Shown: positions 1 through 7,970, numbered from the stretch's first letter. The stretch: 64,000 nt of DNA from Acidobacteriaceae bacterium (GCA_003131315.1 PKUV01000071.1:1-64000); one strand, 5' to 3'. The notes: a model not told the origin generated them from the letters alone. A program made the numbers and translations.

Positions 1-87
1 GAATTATGTGTTGCGGCCGATTATGTGGTGTTCTGCTTTCCCACTCTCGTTAAATCTTGCTCGATCGGGGGTGGACACCACATAATC
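1..87. repeat. Left inverted end of the RIT-type element
   Basis: GAATTATGTGTTGC at 1-14 is followed by GATTATGTGGTGT at 19-31, whose exact inverted copy ACACCACATAATC lies at 75-87. The right end of the element shows the same set in the opposite orientation. The sites are probably recombinase binding and crossover sequences. The true outer edge could lie slightly left of base 1. Confidence 0.75.
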
Positions 88-97
88 AGCACGCTTC

Positions 98-1111
98 TCA
101 AAGCGACCGTAAGAAGGCCATCAGTCCGGCATCGTTAGCCCATTTGGAGCGCGAAAGCTGCGCGGGCTGAATCTCGCATTGGGCGAGTGCTTTGGCCTTC
201 ATTTCCAGGTCAGTCTCCGCGTAAACATTGGTGGTGTCCAGCGAGACATGACCCAGCCAGGCCCGTATTGTGTTGATGTCCACGCCGGCCCGCAAGAGGT
301 GTGTTGCCGTCGTGTGTCTGATAGTGTGCGGGCTCAGCCGCTTGTCGAGCAGAGCAGGTGTTGTCTTTCCCGCTCGCCGAGCATAGCGTTTGACGAGGGC
401 GTAAATTCCGAAACGCGTGAACGGGAGACCGCAACGATTCAGAAACACGCGTTCGGCGGACGCCCGCCCTGCGACGAGAGCAGCCAGCTCGGCCGCTGTT
501 TCTGGCCATAAAGGGCATTGGCGCACCTTGCGTCCCTTTCCCATTAATCGAACCGATGAGAGTCCGTTCTTAGGGTCACGAGCCAGATCCAGATCGGCTA
601 TGCCAAGTTGGGCCACTTCGTCGGCACGGGCTCCAGAGTTGTAGAGGAAGAGCAGGATAGCGCGATCACGGCGACCGAGAGCAGTTCTACGGTCGGGCGC
701 TCGTAGAAGCGCATCCACAGCCGGCCTCTCCAGATAAGTAACAAGCCCGTGCGTACTCTTCTTCATCGGAATCGACCGTATCTGTCCACACCACATGACG
801 CATTCCGGGCTGTGCATTCCAATGAAGCGCGCCAAGGAATGGATCGCTGATAGGCGCTGATTTCGAGTGCGGATTCGGCAATGGCGTGATTCTTCCAAGT
901 ACAGCAGAAAGGTCTTGACGCGCTCCGCCGTAAGGTCATCCACGGTAAGGCAGTCGGGTGTCTTCCGAAGAGCGCGGTTGAGAAACGGCAGCAGTAAAGC
1001 CAACGTGTCGCGGTAGCTGCGTTGTGTGTTCGCAGACAAGTTGCGCTCCATAAGGAGATGCTCGAGTAAGAATCTGCGCACCCATGGACCGAGAAGGCTG
1101 TGATCATTCAT
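98..1111 (-). CDS. Tyrosine recombinase, third of trio (RitC-like)
   Basis: A 337-residue integrase/recombinase of the phage integrase family, which would cut and rejoin DNA through a tyrosine intermediate. The N-terminal SAM-like core-binding domain spans roughly residues 10-95. The catalytic domain has Arg in GARADEV, HTIRH near residue 265, LGH near 290 and the nucleophile Tyr in NVYAET, so all catalytic positions are present. The ATG lies inside the end of the upstream recombinase gene (8-base overlap, ATGAATGA), so the pair is translationally coupled. It is the last gene of the three-recombinase operon, and its stop lies only 10 bases from the left repeat array. XerD-like chromosome resolution is less likely given the tandem context. 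Confidence 0.9.
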   Translation of the reverse strand: MNDHSLLGPWVRRFLLEHLLMERNLSANTQRSYRDTLALLLPFLNRALRKTPDCLTVDDLTAERVKTFLLYLEESRHCRIRTRNQRLSAIHSLARFIGMHSPECVMWCGQIRSIPMKKSTHGLVTYLERPAVDALLRAPDRRTALGRRDRAILLFLYNSGARADEVAQLGIADLDLARDPKNGLSSVRLMGKGRKVRQCPLWPETAAELAALVAGRASAERVFLNRCGLPFTRFGIYALVKRYARRAGKTTPALLDKRLSPHTIRHTTATHLLRAGVDINTIRAWLGHVSLDTTNVYAETDLEMKAKALAQCEIQPAQLSRSKWANDAGLMAFLRSL

Positions 1112-2039
1112 GGCACACCTCGGGGCTGGCGTACTTCTCGAAGCGCGCGCTCGCCTGCTGCAGCAACTCTGGCGTCATGCTCAGATACACCTGGGTGCAG
1201 GAGAGCCTGATGTGGCCGAGGTAGACCGCGAGCTTAGGTAACAGTGTCTGTACATCAGCTTCTTGGCGGTACCATGCCAACAAACGATGGACAGCGAACG
1301 AGTGGCGGAGGTCGTGCAACCGGGGCCGTTGACCGTCGGGACGACGGATCTTGGCGTAAGCTCGGAGATAGTGAAACGCGCGTCGGATGATGTCCTGGTT
1401 CAAACGCGCACCAGAGCGAAGCACGAAGAACGGTGCATCTCCTCTTCTGCTCTGTCCCTCGGCTACACGCCACTTGGCATAGAGAGTCATCGCATCGTTC
1501 AGGTGCGGTCCGAGAGCCACAAGCCGAGTTTTATAGAACTTGCTCTCGCGGACTGTCAGCAAGGCGGCAGAGACATCCACGTCGCACTGGTTGAGAGAGA
1601 CTGCTTCGCTTATGCGCAAACCCGCTCCGTAGAGGAGGAGAAGGGCGGTACGAAGCGTTTGGGCCTGAAGAAGCCTGCCCCGGCGATTCGGAACCGCATC
1701 GAGCAAACGACGCAATTCATCGCGGCTCAGAATATACGGTACGAATGTGTTGCGCGTGAAGCGGGGTCTCTCAGGAAGGGACAAGGAGCCACGGTACCCT
1801 CGGCTGACCAGAAAGCGTTCGAATCCCACTAACGAATGGTGCTTGCGACTTCGAGACTGGGGTAAGCAGCTTTTTCCTGTAAGAAATCTCTCTATCTGCT
1901 TTTCAGTGATATCTGCAACGCGACTGCTGTTGCCTACTGATCGAGAGAACAGTCTCAGGTTTCTTTCATCGGTACCGAAACGCTGGCCCAGCCTCCGCCT
2001 GTAACCGATAAATTCGCTGACCGCGTTGATCAGTTTCAC
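1104..2039 (-). CDS. Tyrosine recombinase, second of trio (RitB-like)
   Basis: A 311-residue phage-integrase-family recombinase. The reading frame is open much further upstream (to 2450), but I place the start at the GTG that overlaps the preceding gene's TGA in a GTGA junction with a GGGAGG ribosome site, the usual coupling in such trios. The catalytic domain shows Arg in GLRISEAV, HDLRH, YLGH and the nucleophile Tyr in TQVYLS. The N-terminal domain (about residues 1-95) is a core-binding fold. It acts with its two neighbours. The division of labour among the three recombinases is not known from sequence. Confidence 0.88.
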   Translation of the reverse strand: MKLINAVSEFIGYRRRLGQRFGTDERNLRLFSRSVGNSSRVADITEKQIERFLTGKSCLPQSRSRKHHSLVGFERFLVSRGYRGSLSLPERPRFTRNTFVPYILSRDELRRLLDAVPNRRGRLLQAQTLRTALLLLYGAGLRISEAVSLNQCDVDVSAALLTVRESKFYKTRLVALGPHLNDAMTLYAKWRVAEGQSRRGDAPFFVLRSGARLNQDIIRRAFHYLRAYAKIRRPDGQRPRLHDLRHSFAVHRLLAWYRQEADVQTLLPKLAVYLGHIRLSCTQVYLSMTPELLQQASARFEKYASPEVCHE

Positions 2040-3280
2040 AGCAAGCCTCCCAGGTCGAAGTTGCCAACTTCGCGAAGGCTGGCCAGATCCACTTTTGCAT
2101 AAATCCGTGTGGAGTCCGGACTCCGGTGGCCCAAGTGGTCTCCTATTTCCTTGAACGAAAGCCCTTGGGCTAAGAGGTGCGCCGCGCACGCATGCCGTAA
2201 GCAATGAGGACCCGGATGCTGGACGACGATGCCGAGTCGCCGTACGCGTCTCCCGACTATTGACCACAATCCGCCGACACCCAATGATCGATGAGGTGAC
2301 TTCATCCTGAGAAATAAGGTTCTGTCCTTGGTTCGAGGCCGAACCTCTCTGAGGTAGTGCAGGATGGCGTTCCCCGTCGATTGGGACAGTGGGTATACAC
2401 GAGCGCGCCTTTGCTTCGAAGCACGAATCAAAATCAGTTCGCGTTGCCAATCGATGTCTTCCAGCTGCAATTGCCGAACCTCGTCCACGCGAAACCCGTA
2501 AACAGCGAGCAGCAGTAAAATGGCGCGGTCGCGAATGTCTTTGGGATCCTTCGTTTCAACGGAGGCCAACAGGCGCTGCACGTCAGCCCAAGAAGGCCCG
2601 GAAGGAAGCCTTTCCTGCCGGAAGGCGCGCGGGACGACAATCGCTGCTGCGAGTCCAAGAGCGCACCACCCACGCTCCTCCCCGTATCTAAGGAAGGCAC
2701 GAACAGCCTGGGCGTATGTTTGAATGCCCCTTCTCGTGTATCCTTTGCGGCCCAGCCAAGAAAAGACGTCCTCTACACTTTTGACATCGACTCCTGCGAC
2801 TGTTTTACCTTGGGCGACAAGTCGATTGAGGAAGTCCTTGATACACCAGGAATACCAGGCAATCGTTCTAGGCGAAAAACCTCGTTCTTTGGCCATGTAC
2901 TGAGCAAATTCCTGCACAAGATGCTCATATGGCTCAGGTTCTCTTGGCGGTAGTGTCAGGCGACCTAGAAAACCCAACCACGAACAAGCCACAGACCTGA
3001 ATGCCCTTCGTCGGCCTCGAAAAGTCGCCGAAGGATTTTTGCACGAAGATCGTGCCCAGCTATTTGCAGCGGCCTCAATCGCTTCGAGAGAGATAGTCGT
3101 TTTGTCTCCCAGGGCCAGGCGATTGGCAACGGCCAAAATGTAATCTGCGGTTGTGCACAATGTGCCCCAGGTTGCCCCGCCCTCGGCCTTGAAGGCCAAA
3201 TAACGACGCCGTTCCTCTGCCAAAGGGCCTTGCCGATGCCGTCTGATTGTTGATTGACGCGTGAAGATCTGTTCAAACAT
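2036..3280 (-). CDS. Tyrosine recombinase, first of trio (RitA-like)
   Basis: A 414-residue phage-integrase-family recombinase and the first gene of the trio operon. I chose the ATG at 3280 because a strong AGGAGG lies 7 bases upstream; the frame extends further but without such a site. It is longer than its partners at the N-terminus, with about 130 extra residues before a core-binding domain (about 130-230). The catalytic domain has Arg in GFRVDEVR, Lys in RASKQR, HCLRH, LGHRS and the nucleophile Tyr in RIYAK. The 4-base overlap with the next recombinase supports a fixed stoichiometry. The divergent cargo gene at 3454 shares the intergenic control region 3281-3453. Confidence 0.9.
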   Translation of the reverse strand: MFEQIFTRQSTIRRHRQGPLAEERRRYLAFKAEGGATWGTLCTTADYILAVANRLALGDKTTISLEAIEAAANSWARSSCKNPSATFRGRRRAFRSVACSWLGFLGRLTLPPREPEPYEHLVQEFAQYMAKERGFSPRTIAWYSWCIKDFLNRLVAQGKTVAGVDVKSVEDVFSWLGRKGYTRRGIQTYAQAVRAFLRYGEERGWCALGLAAAIVVPRAFRQERLPSGPSWADVQRLLASVETKDPKDIRDRAILLLLAVYGFRVDEVRQLQLEDIDWQRELILIRASKQRRARVYPLSQSTGNAILHYLREVRPRTKDRTLFLRMKSPHRSLGVGGLWSIVGRRVRRLGIVVQHPGPHCLRHACAAHLLAQGLSFKEIGDHLGHRSPDSTRIYAKVDLASLREVGNFDLGGLL

Positions 3281-3453
3281 GGTCGAACCTCCTATGGAAT
3301 TTAGGGATTCGACTAGTATGCGTGCGTGATGTCCCTCGCCTTTGTTCTGTTTTCGTAACAAGAATCATTTTTTTCTCCAACCCGGCTGCAGGTGGTTTTG
3401 AATGATCCTGATTGTGGGGAGTTTCATCTAAAAGAGACCAAGGAGATTCACGC

Positions 3454-3666
3454 ATGCAATCCAGCGGTGGAAGCCCGAACCGCTCCGTCAGTGACAGCCA
3501 ACCCAATACTCCGCCAAAGGCTAAGAAGCCTTATAACGCTCCAAAATTCACAGTTCTGAGACCAGATCAGGCCGTAGCAGAGCTTAAGGCCAAAGGACTA
3601 CCTGGGGACCCGGAGGTCCGGAAACTGCTGGACTTGATGGCAGAGCTCGACAGAGGGACCAGGTAG
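3454..3666 (+). CDS. Small hypothetical protein with YxxPxF motif
   Basis: A 70-residue protein with a well-placed AAGGAG 8 bases before the ATG at 3454. Residues 1-22 are Ser/Pro-rich. Residues 23-36 read KKPYNAPKFTVLRP, followed by a helical, charged C-terminus (AVAELKAKGLPGDPEV). The Tyr-x-x-Pro-x-Phe pattern resembles the leader motif that RRE domains bind in lasso-type RiPP precursors, but no maturation gene lies within the element. It is the first cargo gene, divergent from the recombinases. I do not recognise a function. Confidence 0.6.
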   Translation: MQSSGGSPNRSVSDSQPNTPPKAKKPYNAPKFTVLRPDQAVAELKAKGLPGDPEVRKLLDLMAELDRGTR

Positions 3667-3836
3667 CATCGTCCCAATGTTGCTGGTGGAGTTGAAGTTC
3701 CCGGTTCCGAGCAAATCGAGTAACTGCCGGAACTCAAGATTGCCGCCGAGTGTTTGAACCCCGAACACTCACCCCTACCTCGGAAGTATCTTCAGATTTC
3801 GGAAGGTGTCATGCGGGGAGCGCACAAGGCAGAGTC

Positions 3837-4079
3837 ATGATTGAGGTAGAGGATGCACAGTCTGAATCGGAAAGAAGAACCACAGCCAACAGACTGGCTG
3901 CGTTCTTTTTGTTGGTGGCGACACTTCTGGTGATGCCAGCATTGGTATTAGTGGTTGCTTTCGACCGAAGAAGCGGAGCGGAACCGCAACACGCTCTGCA
4001 CGTGTCGACAGCCTTGTGGGCACTTTGGGGCCTGTTTTCTTTGTGGATCACATTTGATGCCCCAGATTTCTCCGGATGA
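3837..4079 (+). CDS. Small two-helix membrane protein
   Basis: An 80-residue protein with a charged N-terminus (residues 1-18), a hydrophobic segment at about 20-40 (AFFLLVATLLVMPALVLVV) and a second at about 60-74 (ALWALWGLFSLWI). It is therefore probably an inner-membrane hairpin. The ATG at 3837 is preferred over a GTG at 3750 because the charge pattern then fits a membrane protein; the ribosome site is weak. Its TGA overlaps the ATG of a 36-codon ORF by four bases. Cargo of the RIT-type element; function unknown. Confidence 0.5.
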   Translation: MIEVEDAQSESERRTTANRLAAFFLLVATLLVMPALVLVVAFDRRSGAEPQHALHVSTALWALWGLFSLWITFDAPDFSG

Positions 4080-4186
4080 TAAGAGAAACGGTTGATCCAT
4101 TGGGACCGGAAGCACTTGGGCTAGCGTTGGGCGGACTTGTCAACTTGGTTGCGTTCGCCGCACCTTTATTCTTGGAGCTGCTTTAG
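4076..4186 (+). CDS. Tiny hydrophobic peptide, translationally coupled
   Basis: A 36-residue ORF starting with an ATGA overlap on the preceding membrane-protein gene and ending 8 bases before the next ORF. The C-terminal half (LALGGLVNLVAFAAPLFLEL) is hydrophobic enough for one membrane span. The tight coupling on both sides is the main support for it being real. Function unknown. Confidence 0.45.
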   Translation: MIRETVDPLGPEALGLALGGLVNLVAFAAPLFLELL

Positions 4187-4194
4187 TTCGGGCA

Positions 4195-4539
4195 ATGAGT
4201 TCACTATTCGACCCCAGGTGCGTCACTGACGCGCTTCAAATGATAGCTGATTTCATTCACGGCCCGGGAACGCTTGTGGCCAAAGAACGCGGCGCTGTGG
4301 CAGCACAAACTATCATCAAAGCACTGGAGCAGGTCGGAGCAGAGATAAACCGACAACACAGGTTGACGTCCGAGGGAACGGACATTTCTCTCACCCTATA
4401 TACGGCGCGCGAACTAGAGCGGTATATCAGGGGTGAGAAAACAACTATCGTCAGCCGACGGAGTGCCGAGGTCTATTACAGGGTTTTACGGGCTGGCATC
4501 GAACAGCTCCCTCAGCTTGAGCGGGACCTCGATGGGTAG
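4195..4539 (+). CDS. Hypothetical cargo protein
   Basis: A 114-residue soluble, probably all-helical protein, with many Glu/Arg residues and no signal or membrane segment. The ATG is 8 bases after the preceding tiny ORF, so it is probably the third gene of a coupled set (3837-4539). Residues 66-90 (TLYTARELERYIRGEKTTI) look like an amphipathic helix. I do not recognise a family. Confidence 0.55.
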   Translation: MSSLFDPRCVTDALQMIADFIHGPGTLVAKERGAVAAQTIIKALEQVGAEINRQHRLTSEGTDISLTLYTARELERYIRGEKTTIVSRRSAEVYYRVLRAGIEQLPQLERDLDG

Positions 4540-4639
4540 ATCCTGTCCCAGATCGCCGCGGTAGGGATCGGCAACGTGGCGGCAGAGGATAGCCATCCTG
4601 GACGCTGCGATCTTCTTCATTAATTATTGGGGGACGTAC

Positions 4640-4936
4640 GTGAGCCGTATACGAGAGGTCATCGGTGATCTAGTTGCCAGCTTTCCCTGGAGAGCGTCCG
4701 AAGCAAGCAACAAAGAGCGGGATCAGGAAATCAAACAGCTTGCGGAAGCGATCATGGAACATGGGCGAATGACTCAAAAGCTGTACCGGAACCAAAGAGT
4801 CGGTGTGGACGTGAAGGAACTAGCCTATCGGTTCAGAGAAAAACCGCAAACAATCACCAGAGCACTGGTGCTGCTGAAACACCAAGGTCGCGCCAGACCC
4901 ACTGATCTCGATGGACTGTGGAAGTTACAAGTCTAG
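4640..4936 (+). CDS. Small winged-helix-like protein
   Basis: A 98-residue protein starting at a GTG with GGGGGAC just upstream. Residues 50-98 (VGVDVKELAYRFREKPQTI and following) have the spacing of a helix-turn-helix with a short wing, which suggests a DNA-binding regulator. The N-terminal half is a charged helix that could dimerise. It is the last cargo gene before the right end of the element, and could control the recombinase or cargo promoters. Family not identified with certainty. Confidence 0.55.
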   Translation: MSRIREVIGDLVASFPWRASEASNKERDQEIKQLAEAIMEHGRMTQKLYRNQRVGVDVKELAYRFREKPQTITRALVLLKHQGRARPTDLDGLWKLQV

Positions 4937-5188
4937 CTTTTGACCAGCAGTCCCGTGGCACTTCTGATGCAAGTTGATCTGCAGGACACCTTCTCTCAAA
5001 CGCCGTCCTCCTGTCGCTGCAAGATTCGCTTACTGTCGCTCTGATGCTTCCGAGCGGTACTAGCCAGCGCAGGTCTGGTCGACGACACGACAGTGGCGAT
5101 TCTGTTCGGTTTCGCGCTCTCTCCACGCATATAGCTGCGTCAGGGTTATCACTGACGGCGTCACCGTTTGGACTAACTCGATCTCCGA

Positions 5189-5275
5189 GATTATGTGGTC
5201 TTGTCCACAAGCACATGCGCCGCTCTGCTGGCAACGTGGACACAACGCTACATAATAGCCGGGGCAACATAATTC
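5189..5275. repeat. Right inverted end of the RIT-type element
   Basis: The sites are GATTATGTGGT at 5189-5199, CGCTACATAATA at 5246-5257 and GCAACATAATTC at 5264-5275. Reverse-complemented, these match the left-end set with identical 18- and 68-base spacing. The region 4937-5188 between the last cargo gene and this array shows no supported gene. Confidence 0.75.
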
Positions 5276-5497
5276 CGCTGGCTCGAACTGCGCTTCCTGA
5301 AAGGCGAGCAGGGACTTCTGTTTGAATTACCGAAGCTGGCCCAACCGCAGCGTGAAGTGACCAGCGCAGTCGAGGGCTTGGGGCAGGTCGTAGAGCTTGG
5401 AGATGCACCGGTATGCCAATTCTGCGGCTCACTGATGGTGAGGAACGGCTCCTGCTATCGGTGTATGACTTGTGGCAGCACGAGCGGTTGCTCATAA
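5276..5497 (+). pseudogene. nrdJ: 3' fragment of class II ribonucleotide reductase
   Basis: The open frame encodes 73 residues ending in CQFCG, MVRNGSCYRC and MTCGSTSGCS, the zinc-binding cysteine tail typical of vitamin B12-dependent ribonucleotide reductases (which normally run to several hundred residues more). There is no start. An in-frame TAA at 5270-5272 lies inside the right end of the RIT-type element, so the body of the gene is either beyond the left edge of the window or lost. Reduction of ribonucleotides would need the missing catalytic barrel. ssb follows 21 bases later. Confidence 0.8.
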
Positions 5498-5518
5498 ATT
5501 CACGAACTGGAGTACGAC

Positions 5519-5950
5519 ATGGCAAAGAGTGTGAACAAGGTGATCCTAGTGGGGAATGTTGGACAGGATCCTGAGGTCAAGTACACGGCCAGTGGGGTTC
5601 CTGTCGCCAAACTCAGCCTCGCCACCAACGAGCGATTCAAAGACAAAAACGACGTATGGCAAGACAGGACAGAGTGGCACAGCGTTGTGGCTTGGCAGCG
5701 TTTGGCGGAGATCGTTGGGGAGTACGTGCGCAAAGGCTCGAAGCTCTACATCGAAGGCAAGCTGCAGACATCGACTTGGGAAGACAAGCAGAGTGGGGAA
5801 AGGAAATATCGGACCGAGATCGTCGCCCGGGACATTGTTCTGCTCGGGTCGCGAGACAACGGAGAAGAGGCAAGAGCGGAGGCGCCGGGCGAAGAATCTA
5901 ACCGGGAGCCGGCTGCTTCAGCAGTCGCAGATTCCGAGATTCCCTTCTGA
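5519..5950 (+). CDS. ssb: Single-stranded DNA-binding protein
   Basis: A 143-residue SSB. The N-terminal OB fold (residues 1-112) begins KVILVGNVGQDPEVKYT and contains the conserved TEWHSVVAW segment. A short disordered acidic linker leads to the tip DSEIPF, the partner-docking tail of bacterial SSBs. It coats single-stranded DNA during replication and repair. It lies directly after the nrdJ fragment, so both belong to DNA-precursor and replication functions. Start at the ATG after GAACTGGAGTACGAC. Confidence 0.95.
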   Translation: MAKSVNKVILVGNVGQDPEVKYTASGVPVAKLSLATNERFKDKNDVWQDRTEWHSVVAWQRLAEIVGEYVRKGSKLYIEGKLQTSTWEDKQSGERKYRTEIVARDIVLLGSRDNGEEARAEAPGEESNREPAASAVADSEIPF

Positions 5951-5976
5951 AGTGGGGTGTTTCAGCGCACAGCTAT

Positions 5977-6885
5977 TTATCCTAGCCGGGCGAGTAATCG
6001 CGACAGATCTTGAGCGAACCTCTGAATGGTGGATCCATCTTCGGCACCGTGGTCTGGGTTGATTTCCGTCAGAGTCAATCCAGCAAACTTCGGGCTCTTA
6101 AACAAAACCTCCAACAACTCCAGCGTATGGCTGTACGACAGCCCCTTGTTTTTCGAATAGTTCTCCGCCAGCGGCAGATCGTTAAAATCAATCACATCGA
6201 CATCCAAGTGCACGAGGAGCCGCTCAAATTTCGTCGCCCATTTGGATAGGATCGTGTCTGCGCACCTAACGGGGGACTGGGCGACATCGGCTAGATGCGA
6301 CGTAGCGATCGCACGCTCCCGGATGGCACTGCGCTCCCACTCCGTTGCGCTGTCTGGGTCGAATCCAACGAGATGAATCTGCGCAGGGGAAATCAAAGGA
6401 TAGTGCGGTCCACAGCTTGCCAATTGCGGAATAGCCCCGTTCAAGCCCAACATATGCGCCACTCCCATCCAGTCGAGCGCACCATCTGCGGTGGACGCGG
6501 GAGTATTCATGTCAGCGTGCAGGTCCACATAAATCAGGCCCAAGCTCTCGCACTTCCTCAGATTCGCCGCTACCACCCCGAACTCGACAGTGCAATTTCC
6601 CCCGATCACAACAGGAATGTGCCGTTGACTGACTGCTTCCGCTAAATGAGCATCGGTCTCTTGGACGCAGGCAGTGACTGCCTCCCAGTGCTGCGCCAGC
6701 GGATTCTGTCTATCTGGACGCCAGCGCCGCACGGAAAGATCGCCGTAATCTACAACCGTTAGACCTTCCTTCCGAAGCATTTCCGGAAAGCCCGCGTCTC
6801 GGAAGGCTTGCGGCGCCTTCTCTTGTCCAGGGCTGTACGACCCGAGACTAGTAGGAACTCCGATATAAGCGATTGTCCGGCCCAT
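5977..6885 (-). CDS. Arginase/agmatinase-family (ureohydrolase) protein
   Basis: A 302-residue ureohydrolase-fold protein. Metal-binding motifs DLHADMN (about residue 122) and HLDVDVID (about 222) are intact, but the first motif reads GGNCTVE instead of the usual GGDHS. The His ligand of one metal is therefore a Cys. Members of the family hydrolyse arginine, agmatine or formimidoylglutamate to release urea or a related product. The substrate cannot be called here, and the changed ligand leaves activity uncertain. It stands alone, convergent with ssb and 133 bases from the CGNR gene on the same strand. Confidence 0.8.
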   Translation of the reverse strand: MGRTIAYIGVPTSLGSYSPGQEKAPQAFRDAGFPEMLRKEGLTVVDYGDLSVRRWRPDRQNPLAQHWEAVTACVQETDAHLAEAVSQRHIPVVIGGNCTVEFGVVAANLRKCESLGLIYVDLHADMNTPASTADGALDWMGVAHMLGLNGAIPQLASCGPHYPLISPAQIHLVGFDPDSATEWERSAIRERAIATSHLADVAQSPVRCADTILSKWATKFERLLVHLDVDVIDFNDLPLAENYSKNKGLSYSHTLELLEVLFKSPKFAGLTLTEINPDHGAEDGSTIQRFAQDLSRLLARLG

Positions 6886-7018
6886 AGTGATCTCACCACA
6901 GAATTCTCACGGCATAGTGCAACCACCATCCGCGTCGTTACAGGTTATGTAAGATTCTTCACCGATCACCACACTGCTCAAGGTGCTGTTCGGTGCCAAA
7001 TCCCACCCTTATATTGTC

Positions 7019-7633
7019 TTAACCATTTCGCGCACGGTACTGCCTCGTCTTCGCCAAGTTTCCACAGACAGCCATGTCGCACCACCGCCGTGACCTGTTC
7101 TTTGATTGGTCCACGAACTTCCAGCCACAATCGTGGGCCGGGCACGTCTTGATTCGCGCCGCAGAGAGGTTCTTCAGAAACGACAGGGCCGCCGCGGTCA
7201 CTCGGAGGCCGGGAAGTTCCAGCGCTGAAATATCCCGGTTGATTGCGAAGTCGATCTTGTTGCCTCTGACTATGACTTGCTCAGAAAGGGCCAATCGGCG
7301 ATTCCATTCGTCAATTACTGTGAGATCGCCGGGCTCGGCGGCCTTACGATGTTCGAGAGAATCTGTGAGCCTCCACAAAGCGAAACGTAGCTCTTTCACG
7401 GAAGCAAGAACCCGCTCGGCCGCAACGGGGGAATCCTTAGCGTGGCGAGCAGCCTCGTTCTGCTCTCGTGTACCGAGTACACGGCAGGTTCGAGCCCAAA
7501 CAAGGAAACTGGCAATATCGGGAACCCAGTCTTCCGAATCATTATTCCAGCCTGACACGGTGTTCACTAGATCTAAGGCGAGGTTGCCCCCGACGATGTC
7601 GCGCGGTATCCAGTGGTGATTGACCAGTTTCAT
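7019..7633 (-). CDS. CGNR zinc-finger (ABATE domain) regulator
   Basis: A 204-residue protein. The N-terminal ABATE-type region contains GGNLALDLVNTV (residues 15-26). The C-terminal zinc finger has CPAHDCGWKFVDQSKNRSRR followed by WCDMAVCGNLAK, with four Cys and the signature Cys-Gly-Asn. Proteins of this family are presumed transcription regulators binding DNA through the finger. It is probably stress-response related, but no ligand can be inferred. The start is the ATG at 7633; an imperfect repeat cluster directly upstream may be its own operator. Confidence 0.85.
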   Translation of the reverse strand: MKLVNHHWIPRDIVGGNLALDLVNTVSGWNNDSEDWVPDIASFLVWARTCRVLGTREQNEAARHAKDSPVAAERVLASVKELRFALWRLTDSLEHRKAAEPGDLTVIDEWNRRLALSEQVIVRGNKIDFAINRDISALELPGLRVTAAALSFLKNLSAARIKTCPAHDCGWKFVDQSKNRSRRWCDMAVCGNLAKTRQYRARNG

Positions 7634-7637
7634 TGAG

Positions 7638-7670
7638 GTAAATCTATGTAACCACTGTAACTATGTTTAC
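7638..7670. promoter_or_regulatory. Repeat cluster upstream of the CGNR gene
   Basis: GTAAA at 7638-7642 and TTTAC at 7666-7670 bracket two direct TGTAAC repeats (7648-7653 and 7657-7662). The cluster sits 4-37 bases upstream of the CGNR start, a position suited to autoregulation. The rest of 7671-7970 shows no supported gene. Confidence 0.3.
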
Positions 7671-7970
7671 TGGTGACAAGAACAAATCTACTCTAGGAAG
7701 CATCCCGGCGTCAATGGCAGGTCATGCCGAGGCGAAAGAGATGGACGTGGATGAGCATGTCTATGGGAGGTAACAAGCGCGTTGTCATCATCTGCGGACG
7801 CACATGGGGTTGCGCGTTTGCCGGGAATCTGGTCTGACTGTCAGGTGCGGAGGCGACCCTACTCGAGTGATGAGGGGCTGAAGACCCCGAGCACAGAAGA
7901 TGATAGAGGGGGAGAGCGGCGGTGCCGCTGAAGAGGTGACAGCAGCCAGGAAGACTCTAGAAGAATACAC

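Larger units (their letters stand above)
1..5275. mobile_element. RIT-type element (three tyrosine recombinases) with small cargo genes
   Basis: Three overlapping tyrosine recombinase genes on the minus strand (98-3280) are the hallmark of recombinase-in-trio elements. Both outer edges carry the same three-site arrangement. On the left, ATTATGT-containing sites start at 1 and 19 and an inverted one ends at 87. On the right, read inward, they lie at 5275, 5257 and 5189. The spacing is 18 and 68 bases on both sides. The interior also holds five small plus-strand ORFs (3454-4936), which is more cargo than the bare trio. The DNA right after 5275 is the 3' end of nrdJ. The left flank is not in the window, so the target site cannot be reconstructed. 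The element class is known; the boundaries are my inference from the repeats. Confidence 0.8.

Noticed and set aside
1104-2450. Long form of the second recombinase (448 residues)
   Set aside because: The extra 137 N-terminal residues overlap the first recombinase gene in another frame and lack recombinase character. The GTG at the GTGA overlap with GGGAGG is a better start.
4640-5497. Single gene continuing from the last cargo ORF into the NrdJ-like tail
   Set aside because: Frames differ, stops intervene, and the symmetric end repeats separate them.
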